A DNA stretch of 64,000 nt from VAZQ01 sp963840535 (GCA_963840535.1 CAWIZJ010000056.1:124001-188000), one strand, 5' to 3'. Positions 9,512 to 19,266 are shown, counted from the first letter of the stretch. Numbers and translations: made by a program. The notes: a model not told the origin generated them from the letters alone.

Positions 9512-9719
9512 GCACTCCTGCTGCTCACTCGCTGCCTACGAATGCAGGTAAGCGTCGGTCTGGAGCGCGATCGGCCGCCAGCCGGCCGCGTCCGGCACGC
9601 TGGTTAGATCACGGAAATCGGACTTGCAACCCCGCGTCTCACATCCCGGTGTAGAGGCTCGGGATCACGTCCTCGACCCTGATCCGGTTCGCCTCGCGAT
9701 CCCTATCGATCGCAAGGGC

Positions 9720-10571
9720 TCATATCGGCGCGACCTCGACCGATACGTACATGCGATCGAAAGCATTCGCGGGTCCTTCCCAGCTGCCCGACAGCGGAGA
9801 CGCCTTCTCCTGCTCGCGGGCGACCGCAACCGAGACATGCTCGCTGCCGGCGAGCTTGTTGTTGGTCGGGTCGAACCCGCGCCAGCCGGCGCCGGGGATG
9901 TAGACCTCGGTCCAAGCATGGGTGGCGCCATGCTGACCTTCGTTCATCTGTATGTATCCGGTAACGAACCGGGCCCCGAACCCCCAATGCCTGACGGCTT
10001 CCATCATCAACACTGCAAAGTCGCGGCACGAGCCGCTGCCGCGCCGGAGCGTATCGCAGGGAAACTGGACCCCGGCGTCCTCCCGGTGAGCGTAGGCGAA
10101 TGTTCGGTGGATGTGGCTGTTCAGCTTCTCGAGCAACTCGTATGTGCCGACGACCTGGCCGGGCCGGTAGAGATCGCGCAGCCATTGCTGCAGGGTCGGC
10201 CCATCGTACGGGTAGCTGGGAAGGCGGTAATGGATCAATTCGATCTGCTCTTCCGGCGCGTATTGGAACGGAAAACCGCTTGCGTTCGGATCGATGAGCC
10301 ATTCGATGGAATCGTCGCTGCGAAGATCCACGTCGACCTCGCCCAGAACCCTCAGCGTCATCGACGGCTCCGCGAACGTCAGAACCGCGATGGAATTGCT
10401 GTAGATGTCGCGCAGCCAGCGAACGGTTGCCGCCGGCTCCACGTCGAGGCGACCGCGCACGATATGGACATCGTGTCCCTCGCGAGGCCGCATCATCACG
10501 CGGTGCGGCCCGAATGTGACCGGCTGGTGATAGTGATACTCCGTCCTGTGAACGATCCGGATGCGCTTCAT
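9720..10571 (-). CDS. transglutaminase-like cysteine protease family protein
   Basis: A 283-residue protein with an N-terminal bacterial transglutaminase-like beta region (RIVHRTEYHYHQPVTFGPHR) and a C-terminal transglutaminase core. The Cys-His-Asp triad is visible: Cys in RRGSGSCRDFAVLM, His in HGATHAWTEVYI, and Asp in GWRGFDPTNN. It has no signal peptide. Such proteins are thought to hydrolyse or remodel amide bonds in peptides; the substrate is not known. It lies 158 bases downstream of the ThDP enzyme on the same strand. Confidence 0.85.
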   Translation of the reverse strand: MKRIRIVHRTEYHYHQPVTFGPHRVMMRPREGHDVHIVRGRLDVEPAATVRWLRDIYSNSIAVLTFAEPSMTLRVLGEVDVDLRSDDSIEWLIDPNASGFPFQYAPEEQIELIHYRLPSYPYDGPTLQQWLRDLYRPGQVVGTYELLEKLNSHIHRTFAYAHREDAGVQFPCDTLRRGSGSCRDFAVLMMEAVRHWGFGARFVTGYIQMNEGQHGATHAWTEVYIPGAGWRGFDPTNNKLAGSEHVSVAVAREQEKASPLSGSWEGPANAFDRMYVSVEVAPI

Positions 10572-10729
10572 GATTTACTCCACTCGACGCGATCGAGCCT
10601 TCAAACCGTCAAACGGTGACGCGTCCCTGTCGGCTGCAGCCGACATGCAGGGCGTGCGATCGATATCCACTCTGGCGCCGAATGCCGGGTGCCGACAAGC
10701 CGATTTGAAGCGAGCACGAGCGGGACGGG

Positions 10730-12464
10730 TCAGCCAGATGGCGCCGCCGGCGGAGCGACCAGTGTATCGAAACCGTACTGGTTCATGCGCCCGAACGCGG
10801 GCAGGCACGGGTGCGGGACGAAGCGCGTGCGGCAGTCGATCACCGACGGCAGGCCAGAGCTCAACGCGCGCTCGACGGCAGGCGCCACGCCGTCGGGCGA
10901 GTTCACGGTCTCGCCCAGGCAACCGAAGCCGCGCGCAATGCCGGCATAATCGGTGCCCGCCAAGCCGGTGCCGAGCTCGAAGCCGTGCTGCGCCTGCTGC
11001 CCGGCCCGGATGATACCCCAGGCGGCGTTGTTGTGGATGATGGTGACCACCGGTAGGTCGTGCCGGCGCGCGGCGTCGAGCTCCTGCAGCGTGAATCCGA
11101 ATGCACCGTCGCCGGTCACGTTGATCACCGGCCGACCGGGGTGCTGCAACTGAAGGGACATCGCATAGGGCAGGCCGAAACCGAGCTGACTCATGCCGGG
11201 ATCGTGAAAACGCGTGCGTACCTCGTACACCGGGGTGTAGTCGTTACTCCAGAACGACGTGTGCCCGCCGTCGTAGACCACGATCGCCTCGCGCGGAACG
11301 GCGGCGCCGATGGCACGCGCGAGCGCGGCCGGATGCATCACCGTCGACTGCTCGCACGCCAGTTGCTCGAGAGCTGCGCTCGTAGTCCACGCGAAGGTTT
11401 CGCAGCCGGGGGAGCCAATCCGGCTCGACCGCCAGGCGGTCCGCATCGAGGAGCTCGGCCAGCAGGTCGCCGAGCGCGAGGTCGGCGTCGGCCTGGAGTG
11501 CAACCTCGTGCGGCGCCGGGGCGCCGAGCGCAGCCGGGTCGATGTTGATATTGATCAGGCGATGGTGGCGACGGGCGAGTGGACCATGCTGATCCCACAT
11601 CCAGGAGGAGAAGCGGCAGCCGATCGCCACGATCGTGTCGCATTGCTCGAAAGCCACCCGCACGGCGTCGCCACCGATGATTCCGCCGTGTCCGACGTAG
11701 AACGGACTGTCGGTGGCCACCGCCCCGAGTGCCATCTGGGTCGGCAGCACCGGAGCCCGCAGGCGCTGGGCAAATTCGCGCAGGCGCCGCTCGGCGCCGC
11801 TCGTCACCACGCCGCCACCTGCAACGATGATCGGGCGCCGTGCTCGACGCAACAGGTCGGCCGCTGCCGCGATCTGCTCCGCATTGGCGCGAGGCCGGGC
11901 AGTGACGCGGTATCGCCCTGGCGGCAGATCGAATTCATCGTCGGCGAAGGTGCATTCCGCCGCGAGCACGTCCTGCGGTACGTCGAGATGAACCGGCCCC
12001 GGCCGTCCGCTCAAGGCCTCGCGGAAGGCGCGGCGGACAAGCTCCGGCATCCGCCGCGGGTCGTGCACGACCGCGCTCCACTTGGTCAGCGGCTCGAACA
12101 GGGCCGCGGTGTCCAGGTCCATGAACATCCCGCTGTGGGGATAGGCGGCGGCACGATGCTGGTTGGTCGTGATCAGCAGGACGGCGAGATTGTTGTTGAA
12201 GGCGGTTCCGACCCCGGAGGCGAGGTTGAGCCCGCCCGGTCCCATCTCGCCGAGCGCCACGGCCATGCGCCCGGAGCCGGCGAAGACGGCGGCGGCCATC
12301 ATCGCTCCTGCCGCCTCGTGACGCACGCCGATGTAGCGGATGCTGTGTTGGCCTTGGATGGCGTGCAAAAGAGGGGCGAGCTTGCCTCCGACGACACCGA
12401 ACGCGAACGAGACATGCTCGCTTGCCAGCACGCGCACCAGCGCCTGCGCGCCTGTCAGGTTCAT
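10730..12464 (-). CDS. thiamine diphosphate-dependent enzyme, acetolactate synthase-like (frame break)
   Basis: Three domains in the order of acetolactate synthase and benzoylformate decarboxylase-type enzymes. The PYR domain has the catalytic Glu in RHEAAGAMMAA, there is a central domain, and the PP domain has the ThDP/Mg motif GDG...(24)...NN (GDGAFGFTLQELD, then IIHNNAAWG). The reading frame changes once near 11375, between LRVDYERS and AALEQLACEQ; corrected length is about 577 residues. The substrate is probably a 2-oxo acid. It lies 37 bases downstream of a Bug receptor and opposite an AraC regulator, suggesting an inducible uptake-and-breakdown unit for an organic acid. Confidence 0.8.
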
Positions 12465-12501
12465 CGCGGACTATCCGTTCTCCCGGGCGGTGCCACTCGC
12501 G

Positions 12502-13491
12502 CTAGTCGGCCGCGCTGAAGCCGGTGGCCGTGACGATCGGCGCCCAGCGTTCGTAGTCCTGCTTCAGCAGGGCCGCAAATTCCTCCGGCGTGGTGTAGCG
12601 CGGCTGCAGGGCGCCGTTGGCGAGGCTCGCCACGAATTCCGGAGCCTGCAGGCCTTCGCGCACGAGGTCGTTCAGTCTCCGCACGATATCCATCGAAGTC
12701 CGCGCCGGCAGGAACCAACCGAGCCATTCCTGCAATGCGATGTCGGCGAAGCCCTGCTCGACCATGGTCGGCACATCCGGGAGAAAGGGAGATCGCTGCG
12801 GGCTGGTCACGGCCAGGGAACGCAGCTTGCCGGCGCGCACGTGCGGTGCCACCTCTCCGATCACGTTGAAACTGACCGGGATCGCGCCGGCCAACATGTC
12901 TGTCAGCAGCGGCGCTCCCCCGCGATAGGGCACCGCGGTGAACTCGATGCCCGTTGCCCGCCTGAGCATCATGCCGGCGAAATGCAAGGCCGAGCCGGTG
13001 GCGGGGATGCCGTACGACGACTTACCGGGGTTCGCGCGCGCCCAATTCACGAAATCGGCGACGGTGCGGACCTCGCCCGGCAATGCGGCGCTGGCGGTGA
13101 ACGAGTACGTGTAGGTGGCGGTGGTCGTCACCGGCACGAAATCGGTGAGCGGATTGTAGCTGAGCGATTTGTAGATGTGCGGATAGAGCGTCATTATTGA
13201 CGCCGGAATCTGCAGGATGGTCAGACCATCGGGCGCGGCGCGCTTTACGAACTCGGCGGCGAGGCGCCCGCCGGCGCCGACCTTGCTCTCGACCAGGACG
13301 TTGGTGGCGTAACGTCCTCGCAATTTCTCGGCGAGCGGACGAGATACCAGGTCGCCCATGCCCCCGGCCGGGAAACCGGATATGATGAATGCGTTGCCGG
13401 ATATCTGCGACGCTGCCCGGTCGAGGCAGACGACAGCCCCTATGACACTCGCAATCGCTACGGCAGTGATCAATCGGCGTAGGTTCGTCAT
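12502..13491 (-). CDS. Bug/TctC-family periplasmic solute-binding protein
   Basis: 329 residues from the ATG at 13491, with an N-terminal signal segment (LITAVAIASVIGAVVCL), then the Bug-family landmarks: FIISGFPAGGMGDLVSRPLA, a VESKVGAGGRLAAEFV loop, VPYRGGAPLLTDMLAG, and the late LRSLAVTSPQRSPFLPDVP. These receptors bind carboxylates in the periplasm, usually for tripartite tricarboxylate transporters. No TctA/TctB genes are nearby. Co-transcription with the ThDP enzyme is likely (37-base gap). A longer start upstream is open but begins before the signal peptide. Confidence 0.88.
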   Translation of the reverse strand: MTNLRRLITAVAIASVIGAVVCLDRAASQISGNAFIISGFPAGGMGDLVSRPLAEKLRGRYATNVLVESKVGAGGRLAAEFVKRAAPDGLTILQIPASIMTLYPHIYKSLSYNPLTDFVPVTTTATYTYSFTASAALPGEVRTVADFVNWARANPGKSSYGIPATGSALHFAGMMLRRATGIEFTAVPYRGGAPLLTDMLAGAIPVSFNVIGEVAPHVRAGKLRSLAVTSPQRSPFLPDVPTMVEQGFADIALQEWLGWFLPARTSMDIVRRLNDLVREGLQAPEFVASLANGALQPRYTTPEEFAALLKQDYERWAPIVTATGFSAAD

Positions 13492-13642
13492 CGACGAGTG
13501 TCCTTCGTGCATCGGCCGAAGCTGACGGCATGCCCCGCCAACCCAAGCCACTACGCGCGGGAACATACCCGTGGAGCGAGAACGCGGACATGGACGGAAA
13601 GGACGCCGGGCAGTAGATTTCCGGCATTCGCCCAGGCCTACG

Positions 13643-14554
13643 ATGAACGCACCCGCCCCCCTGTTGATGGTGCCATTCCGAGAGGTTCGGCACTTTCAGC
13701 CGGACGATTGCCTCCATTACGAGCCTGTCCAGGTGCGCGGCAGGATTCACCAATGGGTGATACCGGCGCATCGGCATGAGGCCCTGCATCAGTTCGAGTT
13801 GCTGGAGCGTGGCTCGGTCGTTGCCACGATCGACGGCGTCTCCTATTCGCTCGCGTCACCGGCAGCATGGATGGTGAGCCCGGGCACCATTCACGGCTTC
13901 AGTTACGAGCAGGCCAGCGCCGGCCATGTGGTGACCGTGCCGAGCGTCATGCTGCGGCAATCCCTGGCAGCGCTTCCGCAGCCGGCGAGCCGCCTGGAGC
14001 ACCCCATCTTGGTGCACAAGCGCAAGATCGGAGAAGGTCTCGTCGAGCTGAGGGACCTGTTCGCGAAGCTCGCGAACGAGTTCCGGAGCCATCAATTCGG
14101 GCGCTCGGAAGCGTTGCGGGCGCGCGCGGTCTTGCTGGCATTGTGGTTCATGCGGCACGACATGGCGACCACGGCCGAATTGCAGCGCGGCGTTGCGCAG
14201 GATGAGCTGGTGCAGCGGTTTCGCACCCAGCTCGAAAGGCGCTTTCGCGCGCGCTGGACGGTTGCGGATCATGCCGTGGCCCTCGGCGTGACTCCCGACC
14301 ACCTGAGCAGGCGCTGCCGTGCCGCCACCGGGCTCGGCGCACGCGATCTCGTGCACGACCGGCTGATGCTCGAGGCCCGGCGCATGTTGGCTTACACGAG
14401 TGCTCCTGTCGGCGAGATCGCGCATCAACTCGGTTTCGACGACCCGGCCTATTTCAGCCGTCTGTTCGCGAAACGCTGCAGCCAGTCGCCTTCCGGGTAC
14501 CGCGAATCGGTCGCCGCGGGGTTGAGCGCTCCGCCGATCTCTCCGGACGAATAA
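13643..14554 (+). CDS. AraC family transcriptional regulator
   Basis: 303 residues. The N-terminal cupin half (HQWVIPAHRHEALHQFELLE, about residues 35-55) is the effector-binding part found in PobR-like aromatic-acid regulators. The C-terminal half carries two helix-turn-helices, with the diagnostic VGEIAHQLGFDDPAYFSRLF near residues 255-275. It is transcribed away from the Bug receptor/ThDP enzyme pair across about 150 bases, so it probably controls that unit in response to its substrate. The ATG at 13643 is chosen over a longer frame that lacks cupin-like sequence. Confidence 0.85.
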   Translation: MNAPAPLLMVPFREVRHFQPDDCLHYEPVQVRGRIHQWVIPAHRHEALHQFELLERGSVVATIDGVSYSLASPAAWMVSPGTIHGFSYEQASAGHVVTVPSVMLRQSLAALPQPASRLEHPILVHKRKIGEGLVELRDLFAKLANEFRSHQFGRSEALRARAVLLALWFMRHDMATTAELQRGVAQDELVQRFRTQLERRFRARWTVADHAVALGVTPDHLSRRCRAATGLGARDLVHDRLMLEARRMLAYTSAPVGEIAHQLGFDDPAYFSRLFAKRCSQSPSGYRESVAAGLSAPPISPDE

Positions 14555-15038
14555 AGCACATGCTGGCGCCATCCGGCGCCGAGACAGAGCGGTCCACCTG
14601 CTGGTGGGCTGCGGGGAATGCGGCAAAATAAAGTCGCGACTGTTGCGAGATTAATTTTCCACAAGACATCGCGTGATTGAGGCTGCCATGGTTCGGATGA
14701 CGGTAACGGCGTCTGGCCGGATGTGGAATCTCAATAGCTTGGTCGCCGACCCGAAAGCGCGGATTGAAAAGCGGCTCGCCGGACTGTGACTTTCGCGACG
14801 CGCATCTACATACCGTCGCAACGGTAGCCGGCACGAGGAGGCGTCGTGGAATGACCAAATTCGGATCATCTCGGGGACAAACTCCCTAAGAGAAAATGAG
14901 CGTTCCGCTGCGCGGCGAGCCCAACGCTTGCGCAGGAGAGCGGAACTCGATCGTCGGCATTACAATGGTCGGGTTGCTACGCGTGGTGTGTGTGTGAGTG
15001 AGTGCGTAGACCGCGACCCGCTGCAAACGGGAGTGAGT
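14555..15038. other. intergenic region with a GT-rich simple repeat
   Basis: No gene is supported. Around 14984-15006 there is a short GT/GAGT simple-sequence run just upstream of the next open frame. A ribosome-binding-site-like GAGGAGG at 14835-14841 precedes an ATG, but that frame closes after a dozen codons. Confidence 0.35.
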
Positions 15039-15455
15039 ATGTGGGGAGGGTGGGGAGGTCTGCGGCAGCCCATCGGGCCATTTCAGGTCAGTTGCGTATT
15101 GGCAGCGGCGGTGCTCGCTGCAGGCTCTTCCATCTCGACCGCGGCCGCCTGGCCGCCCCCACCGGCACACGTTCGCCTGCCGCCTGCAGACGCAACTAAT
15201 CTCGGCGACGTTGGCGCGCGCACTGGCTTCAACGCCGTCGCGAGCGCTGCCGGCGAACTCGTTGGCACCGTCCGCCCCCTCGCCGTCGGCGGCAAGGGCG
15301 GCGTGCCGAGCAGCCGCCGTGGATGCTTTGCGGCGGGCGTCGATCTCGAGAACGCGCTTATGGACCACCTCACCGGCGCGAACGGCGGCTGCACGAATTC
15401 CTCGCGCGGAGCCGCTCGCGTCAACATCGACAAGCCGGACAGGGAGCTGTCATGA
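15039..15455 (+). CDS. hypothetical secreted protein
   Basis: 138 codons from the ATG at 15039, preceded by GGGAGTGAG. After about 15 residues there is a hydrophobic stretch (VSCVLAAAVLAAGSS) that could be a signal peptide, followed by Pro/Ala-rich and Gly/Ala-rich sequence with two cysteines near the C-terminus. No family is recognised. Its stop overlaps the start of the next gene as ATGA, which supports it being translated and coupled to that gene. Composition is simple, so this is a moderate call only. Confidence 0.4.
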   Translation: MWGGWGGLRQPIGPFQVSCVLAAAVLAAGSSISTAAAWPPPPAHVRLPPADATNLGDVGARTGFNAVASAAGELVGTVRPLAVGGKGGVPSSRRGCFAAGVDLENALMDHLTGANGGCTNSSRGAARVNIDKPDRELS

Positions 15456-16402
15456 GTGCTCGAAGCTCAAGCGATGAGCTGCTGCTGCGTTACGCGCCGC
15501 GTCGGACGCGCCAGTCCCCGCCGGTGGTGCCTGCATTGGACGTACTGGACGAGCCTCGGGCGCTGGCATACGTGCCGACGCCGCCGATGACGCCGCCGAT
15601 GGCGCCGGGGATCGGCGGCCCCAACCTCGATCTGCCGCTGCCGTCGCTGCGTCCATTCGAAGGGGACGTCGCCATCAAGGATCTGAGACGCCGCCTGGCG
15701 CTCGACCCCGATCTGGTCCCGCAGCCGCCGATCCGAGCTGAGCGCGGGCGTGGGGAGCAATGGCTCGGCAGGCTCTCGCTCATGCTGATCCTGGCGGCGA
15801 TGGCCGGGTTCGGCATCGTCTCCTTGACGGTCTCCCGTGACGCGCGGCAGCACGCGGGCATTGCCGGTGCGGCACCGCCGCAGAGCGTCGTGACCGGCGC
15901 GGCGCCGCCGCTGCGCGAGCGCTCCGCGATAAGCGACGAGGTCGTGGCTCACGCGCCCCGGGATTTCGTCGGCGCCATGGACGCAACGGTCGATCTGCGC
16001 TCGGCGCGGGATCGGCTGGTCGACAGCCAGATGGTTCGGCTGGAATGGGTTCCCACGCAGGAAGCACCGCCGGCGCCGTCTCCCGCTGCTGCCAGGCCGC
16101 AGGTGCAGTCGCTCGACGTCGAGGAGCTCGCCACGCTGATGAAGCGTGCAGAGGACTTCCTCAAGATCGGCGACATCGCGTCCGCCCGTCTGGTCCTCGC
16201 ACGCGCGGCTGCTGCCGGCGATGCCCGGGCCGCGCTCACGCTCGGGGGAACCTTCGATCCTGTCTTCCTCGCCGGGAAGGGCGTGCTCGGGCTCGCGCCC
16301 GATCTCGTCCAGGCCCGCGCGTGGTACCAACGGGCGGTCGAGCTCGGCTCGACCGAGGCGTCACAGTCCCTGCTGCGGCTCGCCGACGGCGGTGCCCGCT
16401 GA
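15452..16402 (+). CDS. membrane-anchored Sel1/TPR-like repeat protein
   Basis: 316 residues. A Pro-rich cytoplasmic N-terminus of about 110 residues is followed by one transmembrane helix (LSLMLILAAMAGFGIVSLTV, about residues 108-127). The C-terminal helical segment has Sel1-like repeats: ARLVLARAAAAGDARAALTL, then ARAWYQRAVELGSTEASQSL. Such repeats bind proteins. The layout (single TM plus periplasmic repeats) is common in Hyphomicrobiales and often of unknown role. The start overlaps the preceding stop as ATGA. Confidence 0.75.
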   Translation: MSARSSSDELLLRYAPRRTRQSPPVVPALDVLDEPRALAYVPTPPMTPPMAPGIGGPNLDLPLPSLRPFEGDVAIKDLRRRLALDPDLVPQPPIRAERGRGEQWLGRLSLMLILAAMAGFGIVSLTVSRDARQHAGIAGAAPPQSVVTGAAPPLRERSAISDEVVAHAPRDFVGAMDATVDLRSARDRLVDSQMVRLEWVPTQEAPPAPSPAAARPQVQSLDVEELATLMKRAEDFLKIGDIASARLVLARAAAAGDARAALTLGGTFDPVFLAGKGVLGLAPDLVQARAWYQRAVELGSTEASQSLLRLADGGAR

Positions 16403-16407
16403 GATTG

Positions 16408-16743
16408 CTACACCGTCGCATTGGTGCCCCGCCAGCGGCCATAGCGCCACGGCAGGTACCAGCGCGCGCGCGACGGCAGCGCTGAAGGGACGAAGTCGAG
16501 CCCGCAGGTGCCGAGTGGATGGCAGCGGCACAGCCGCGCGAGCGTCATCCATCCCCCCGCCCAGAGGCCGAAGCTCCCGATCGCCTCGTCCGCATAGGCG
16601 GAGCAGGTGGGCAGGTGGCGGCAACGGATTCCGACCAGGGCGGAGAAGGTGTAGCGATAGACCCTGATCACTCCGCGCGCAGCCAGCCGCGGACCGCTGC
16701 CGACGCAGGCAAGCAGCCGGCTCAGATCCTGCGGTCGCGGCAT
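16408..16743 (-). CDS. yidD: membrane protein insertion efficiency factor YidD
   Basis: 111 residues containing the DUF37/YidD core: RVYRYTFSALVGIRCRHLPT, then CSAYADEAIGSFG, and RLCRCHPLGTCGLDFVP with its conserved cysteines. YidD is a small membrane-associated protein that helps YidC-dependent insertion. The start at 16743 gives the expected length; the longer open frame upstream is not conserved-looking. It is convergent with the Sel1-like gene, separated by five bases. Confidence 0.92.
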   Translation of the reverse strand: MPRPQDLSRLLACVGSGPRLAARGVIRVYRYTFSALVGIRCRHLPTCSAYADEAIGSFGLWAGGWMTLARLCRCHPLGTCGLDFVPSALPSRARWYLPWRYGRWRGTNATV

Positions 16744-16931
16744 GGAGGTTCCATCGCCAAAAGGTCGGTTGCGAAACACGCAGCTGCGGGTTCCCGCGCT
16801 GAATATTGTGCGGTGCCCGCCATTCTTTCGCACTGGACCTGAATCGCAACCGCCCTTAAAAGAAATGTCAGGGACACAGGGGCGCCATCCGACCGACGTC
16901 CGCCAAAAGAAGCGTCGGCGAAGCGCCATCG

Positions 16932-17732
16932 ATGAGGGTCAGCATGCTCCGAATCGTGTGGGCAGCAGTTGCGCTTGCGTGCGTCGTCGCCGCAGCCTAT
17001 GCCGCTTCGCCCGCCCAGCCGGACAGCGGCGGAAGTGCCCCAATGCGCTTCGAGTGGCGGCACGAAGGGCCGGCGAGCGGCTGCGATCCGAGATGTCGGG
17101 TGTGGATCTCCGCGGTCGGCTACATCACCGCCGATACCCCGCGCGAATTCGAGACCTTCGCCCGCGATCCCAGGGTTCGCGGCGCGGTCCTGGTGCTCGA
17201 TTCCGACGGCGGCTCGGTCCTGGGCACGCTGGCGCTCGGCCGTGCCATTCGCAGTCTCGACATGACCACGACCATCGGCAGGACGACGCCGCTGCCGACT
17301 GCCGACGGCCGGCGGCGCGCGATGCTGTCGCCCAACGGCAATTGCGAAAGCATGTGTGCCTTCCTGCTGCTTGCCGGCACGCGACGCTACGTGCCGCCGC
17401 AAGCGCAGGTTCTGGTGCATCAGATCTGGCTCGGCAAGAAGCGCAAGACTGCGCTGGAATCGAACTACTCGGCCGAGGAGCTCAACATCGTCCAGCGCGA
17501 CATCGGTCGGCTCGCGCTTTACACGATCGAGATGGGCGGGGCGGTCGAGCTGCTCGAAACCGCCTTGCGAATACCACCCTGGGAGCCGTTGTACAGGCTC
17601 TCCGACGACGAGCTTCGCCGCATGCGGCTCACGACCCTCGAGGTGCTGTTCGATCGCGAGGTCCCGAAGAAGGACGCACCGGTCACCTCCTCGCTGGCAA
17701 CCGTCGGGCAACCGGGGGCTGCGCGCGACTGA
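16932..17732 (+). CDS. periplasmic ClpP/crotonase-fold protein
   Basis: 266 residues with a signal peptide (MLRIVWAAVALACVVAAAYA). The central region has the ClpP-like pattern VLVLDSDGGSVLGTLALGRA, then NCESMCAFLLLAG, where the Ser would sit at the catalytic position, and QVLVHQIWLG, which could supply His. This resembles the secreted ClpP-like proteins common in Bradyrhizobium relatives, whose role is not established. There is no ATPase partner. Protease activity is inferred from fold alone. Confidence 0.7.
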   Translation: MRVSMLRIVWAAVALACVVAAAYAASPAQPDSGGSAPMRFEWRHEGPASGCDPRCRVWISAVGYITADTPREFETFARDPRVRGAVLVLDSDGGSVLGTLALGRAIRSLDMTTTIGRTTPLPTADGRRRAMLSPNGNCESMCAFLLLAGTRRYVPPQAQVLVHQIWLGKKRKTALESNYSAEELNIVQRDIGRLALYTIEMGGAVELLETALRIPPWEPLYRLSDDELRRMRLTTLEVLFDREVPKKDAPVTSSLATVGQPGAARD

Positions 17733-17755
17733 TCGCCGGTCCGCCCCCGGCTCTG

Positions 17756-18208
17756 TTACTCCGCCGCAATCGCAGTCTTTCGCCTGGCTTCGATCTGATC
17801 GATTGCGGCGGCAACCGCATCAAAGGTCAACAGGGTCGAGGCATGGCGCGCCTTGTAGTCGCGCACCGGTTCCAGCACCGCGATGTCGGCCCATTTGCCC
17901 GCCGGGGGGGCGCCGTTCTCCTTCAGCATGCGCCGAACCGTCTCGCGCAGGCTGCGCAACTCGTCCGACTTCGACCCCACGACATGCCGCGCCATGATCG
18001 ACGAGGAGGCTTGTCCGAGCGCGCAGGCCTTCACGTCATGGGAAAAGTCGACCACCGTGTCGCCGTCCATCTTGAGGTCGACGGTGACCGTCGATCCGCA
18101 CAGCTTGGAATGGGCGGTTGCTGTGGCGTGGGGCTCCGCGAGCCTGCCCAGCCGGGGTATATTCCCGGCCAACTCGAGGATCCGGCTGTTGTAGACCTCG
18201 TTCAACAT
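17756..18208 (-). CDS. IscU/NifU-N-like iron-sulfur cluster scaffold protein
   Basis: 150 residues. The scaffold landmarks LCGSTVTVDLKMDGDTV (Cys37) and VKACALGQASSSIM (Cys62) are present. The third ligand region reads RHASTLLTF (His122), where IscU has His-Cys. Loss of the third cysteine is typical of a subgroup that sits beside folE and hisI in Hyphomicrobiales, and it casts doubt on classical cluster assembly as its job. It is divergent from folE across about 280 bases, which probably hold both promoters. Confidence 0.8.
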   Translation of the reverse strand: MLNEVYNSRILELAGNIPRLGRLAEPHATATAHSKLCGSTVTVDLKMDGDTVVDFSHDVKACALGQASSSIMARHVVGSKSDELRSLRETVRRMLKENGAPPAGKWADIAVLEPVRDYKARHASTLLTFDAVAAAIDQIEARRKTAIAAE

Positions 18209-18489
18209 CGGCTTTGCTGTCGTGCTTGATGGGCCGGCGGGCCTGATTGCGGCGTCCCCGGCCGGTTAATATATAGGGATTGTCCTGCCGGCGCGAGCAA
18301 GGCAGCCTCGCCAGGAGGTTCGCGCTGTGAGGTCGGATTTCGCCGCGAGCGAGAGTCGTGTAGTAAGCCATGTGAGTTGGGAATGCGGCGTCCGGTCGCC
18401 GCGCACGGGCGAATCCGCCCAGAGCGCGTCGATCTGCGGCCGCCCGGTGACACCCCCGGCCCCGAGGCCGGTCGAACGGAGAGACCGCG

Positions 18490-19158
18490 ATGGACGCAGT
18501 CATCAAGCCCTGGCCCAAGTCCACCTTGGGCGACAAACCGGCACTGTCCGATCACGTGCGGGCTGCCCCCGAACCGGTGGTCCCCAAGCCGTCCCGCGAG
18601 GAAGCGCTCGCGGCGGTGCGCACGCTCATCGCCTATGCCGGCGACAATCCCGATCGCGAGGGCTTGCGCGATACCCCCAGACGGGTGATCGATGCCTATG
18701 CCGAGCTCTATGCCGGCTATCGAGAATGTCCCGTCGACGTGCTGGAACGCACATTCAGCGAGATCGGCCGCTATGACGATTTTGTGCTGGTGCGGGACAT
18801 CGCGTTCAATTCCCATTGCGAGCACCACATGATGCCGTTCACCGGCAGGGCGCACATCGCCTACAAGCCGGTGGACCGGGTGGTGGGGCTGTCAAAGCTC
18901 GCGCGCCTGGTCGACGTCTATGCGCGCCGGCTGCAGACCCAGGAGCACATGACGTCGCAGATCGCGACCGCGATCGACGAGATCCTGGCCCCCCGTGGTG
19001 TTGCGGTGATGATGGAAGCCGAGCACATGTGCATGTCGGTGCGCGGGGTCGGAAAACCCGGCTCCTCGACCATCACCACGCAATTCACCGGCAGCTTCCG
19101 CGACAACGCCGAGGAACAGGTCCGCTTCATCACCATGGTGCGCGGGGTCGATCGCTGA
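18490..19158 (+). CDS. folE: GTP cyclohydrolase I
   Basis: 222 residues. It converts GTP to 7,8-dihydroneopterin triphosphate, the first step of folate synthesis. The zinc-binding CEHHMMPF motif (Cys near residue 110) and a second zinc ligand in AEHMCMSVRGV are visible, as is the GLSKLARLVDVYARRLQTQE helix of the active site. The N-terminal 35 residues are a variable extension. GGAGAG at 18478-18483 is the ribosome binding site. It is followed 108 bases later by hisI on the same strand. Confidence 0.96.
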   Translation: MDAVIKPWPKSTLGDKPALSDHVRAAPEPVVPKPSREEALAAVRTLIAYAGDNPDREGLRDTPRRVIDAYAELYAGYRECPVDVLERTFSEIGRYDDFVLVRDIAFNSHCEHHMMPFTGRAHIAYKPVDRVVGLSKLARLVDVYARRLQTQEHMTSQIATAIDEILAPRGVAVMMEAEHMCMSVRGVGKPGSSTITTQFTGSFRDNAEEQVRFITMVRGVDR

Positions 19159-19266
19159 CGCATCTCGCCCTCTGATCCAGCTCGCACCACGGCTGGACGC
19201 GCGCGAGCTGAGGCGCGCCGCTTCGGCGCCGCAGCACGGGGTGACGGCGCGAGAAAGAGGCCTCAC

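Noticed and set aside
7745..9607. A 620-codon open frame antisense to thrS
   Set aside because: It mirrors thrS codon structure, has no recognisable domain, and thrS on the other strand is unequivocal. It is a GC3 shadow.
14984..15006. GTGTGTGTGAGTGAGTG simple repeat as a possible phase-variation tract
   Set aside because: It is short, imperfect and lies upstream of, not within, a convincing gene; no contingency-locus gene type is next to it.
14886..15368. A 160-codon leftward frame opposite the hypothetical secreted gene
   Set aside because: It reads through the GT-rich repeat (giving a His/Thr run) and has no ribosome binding site or motif.
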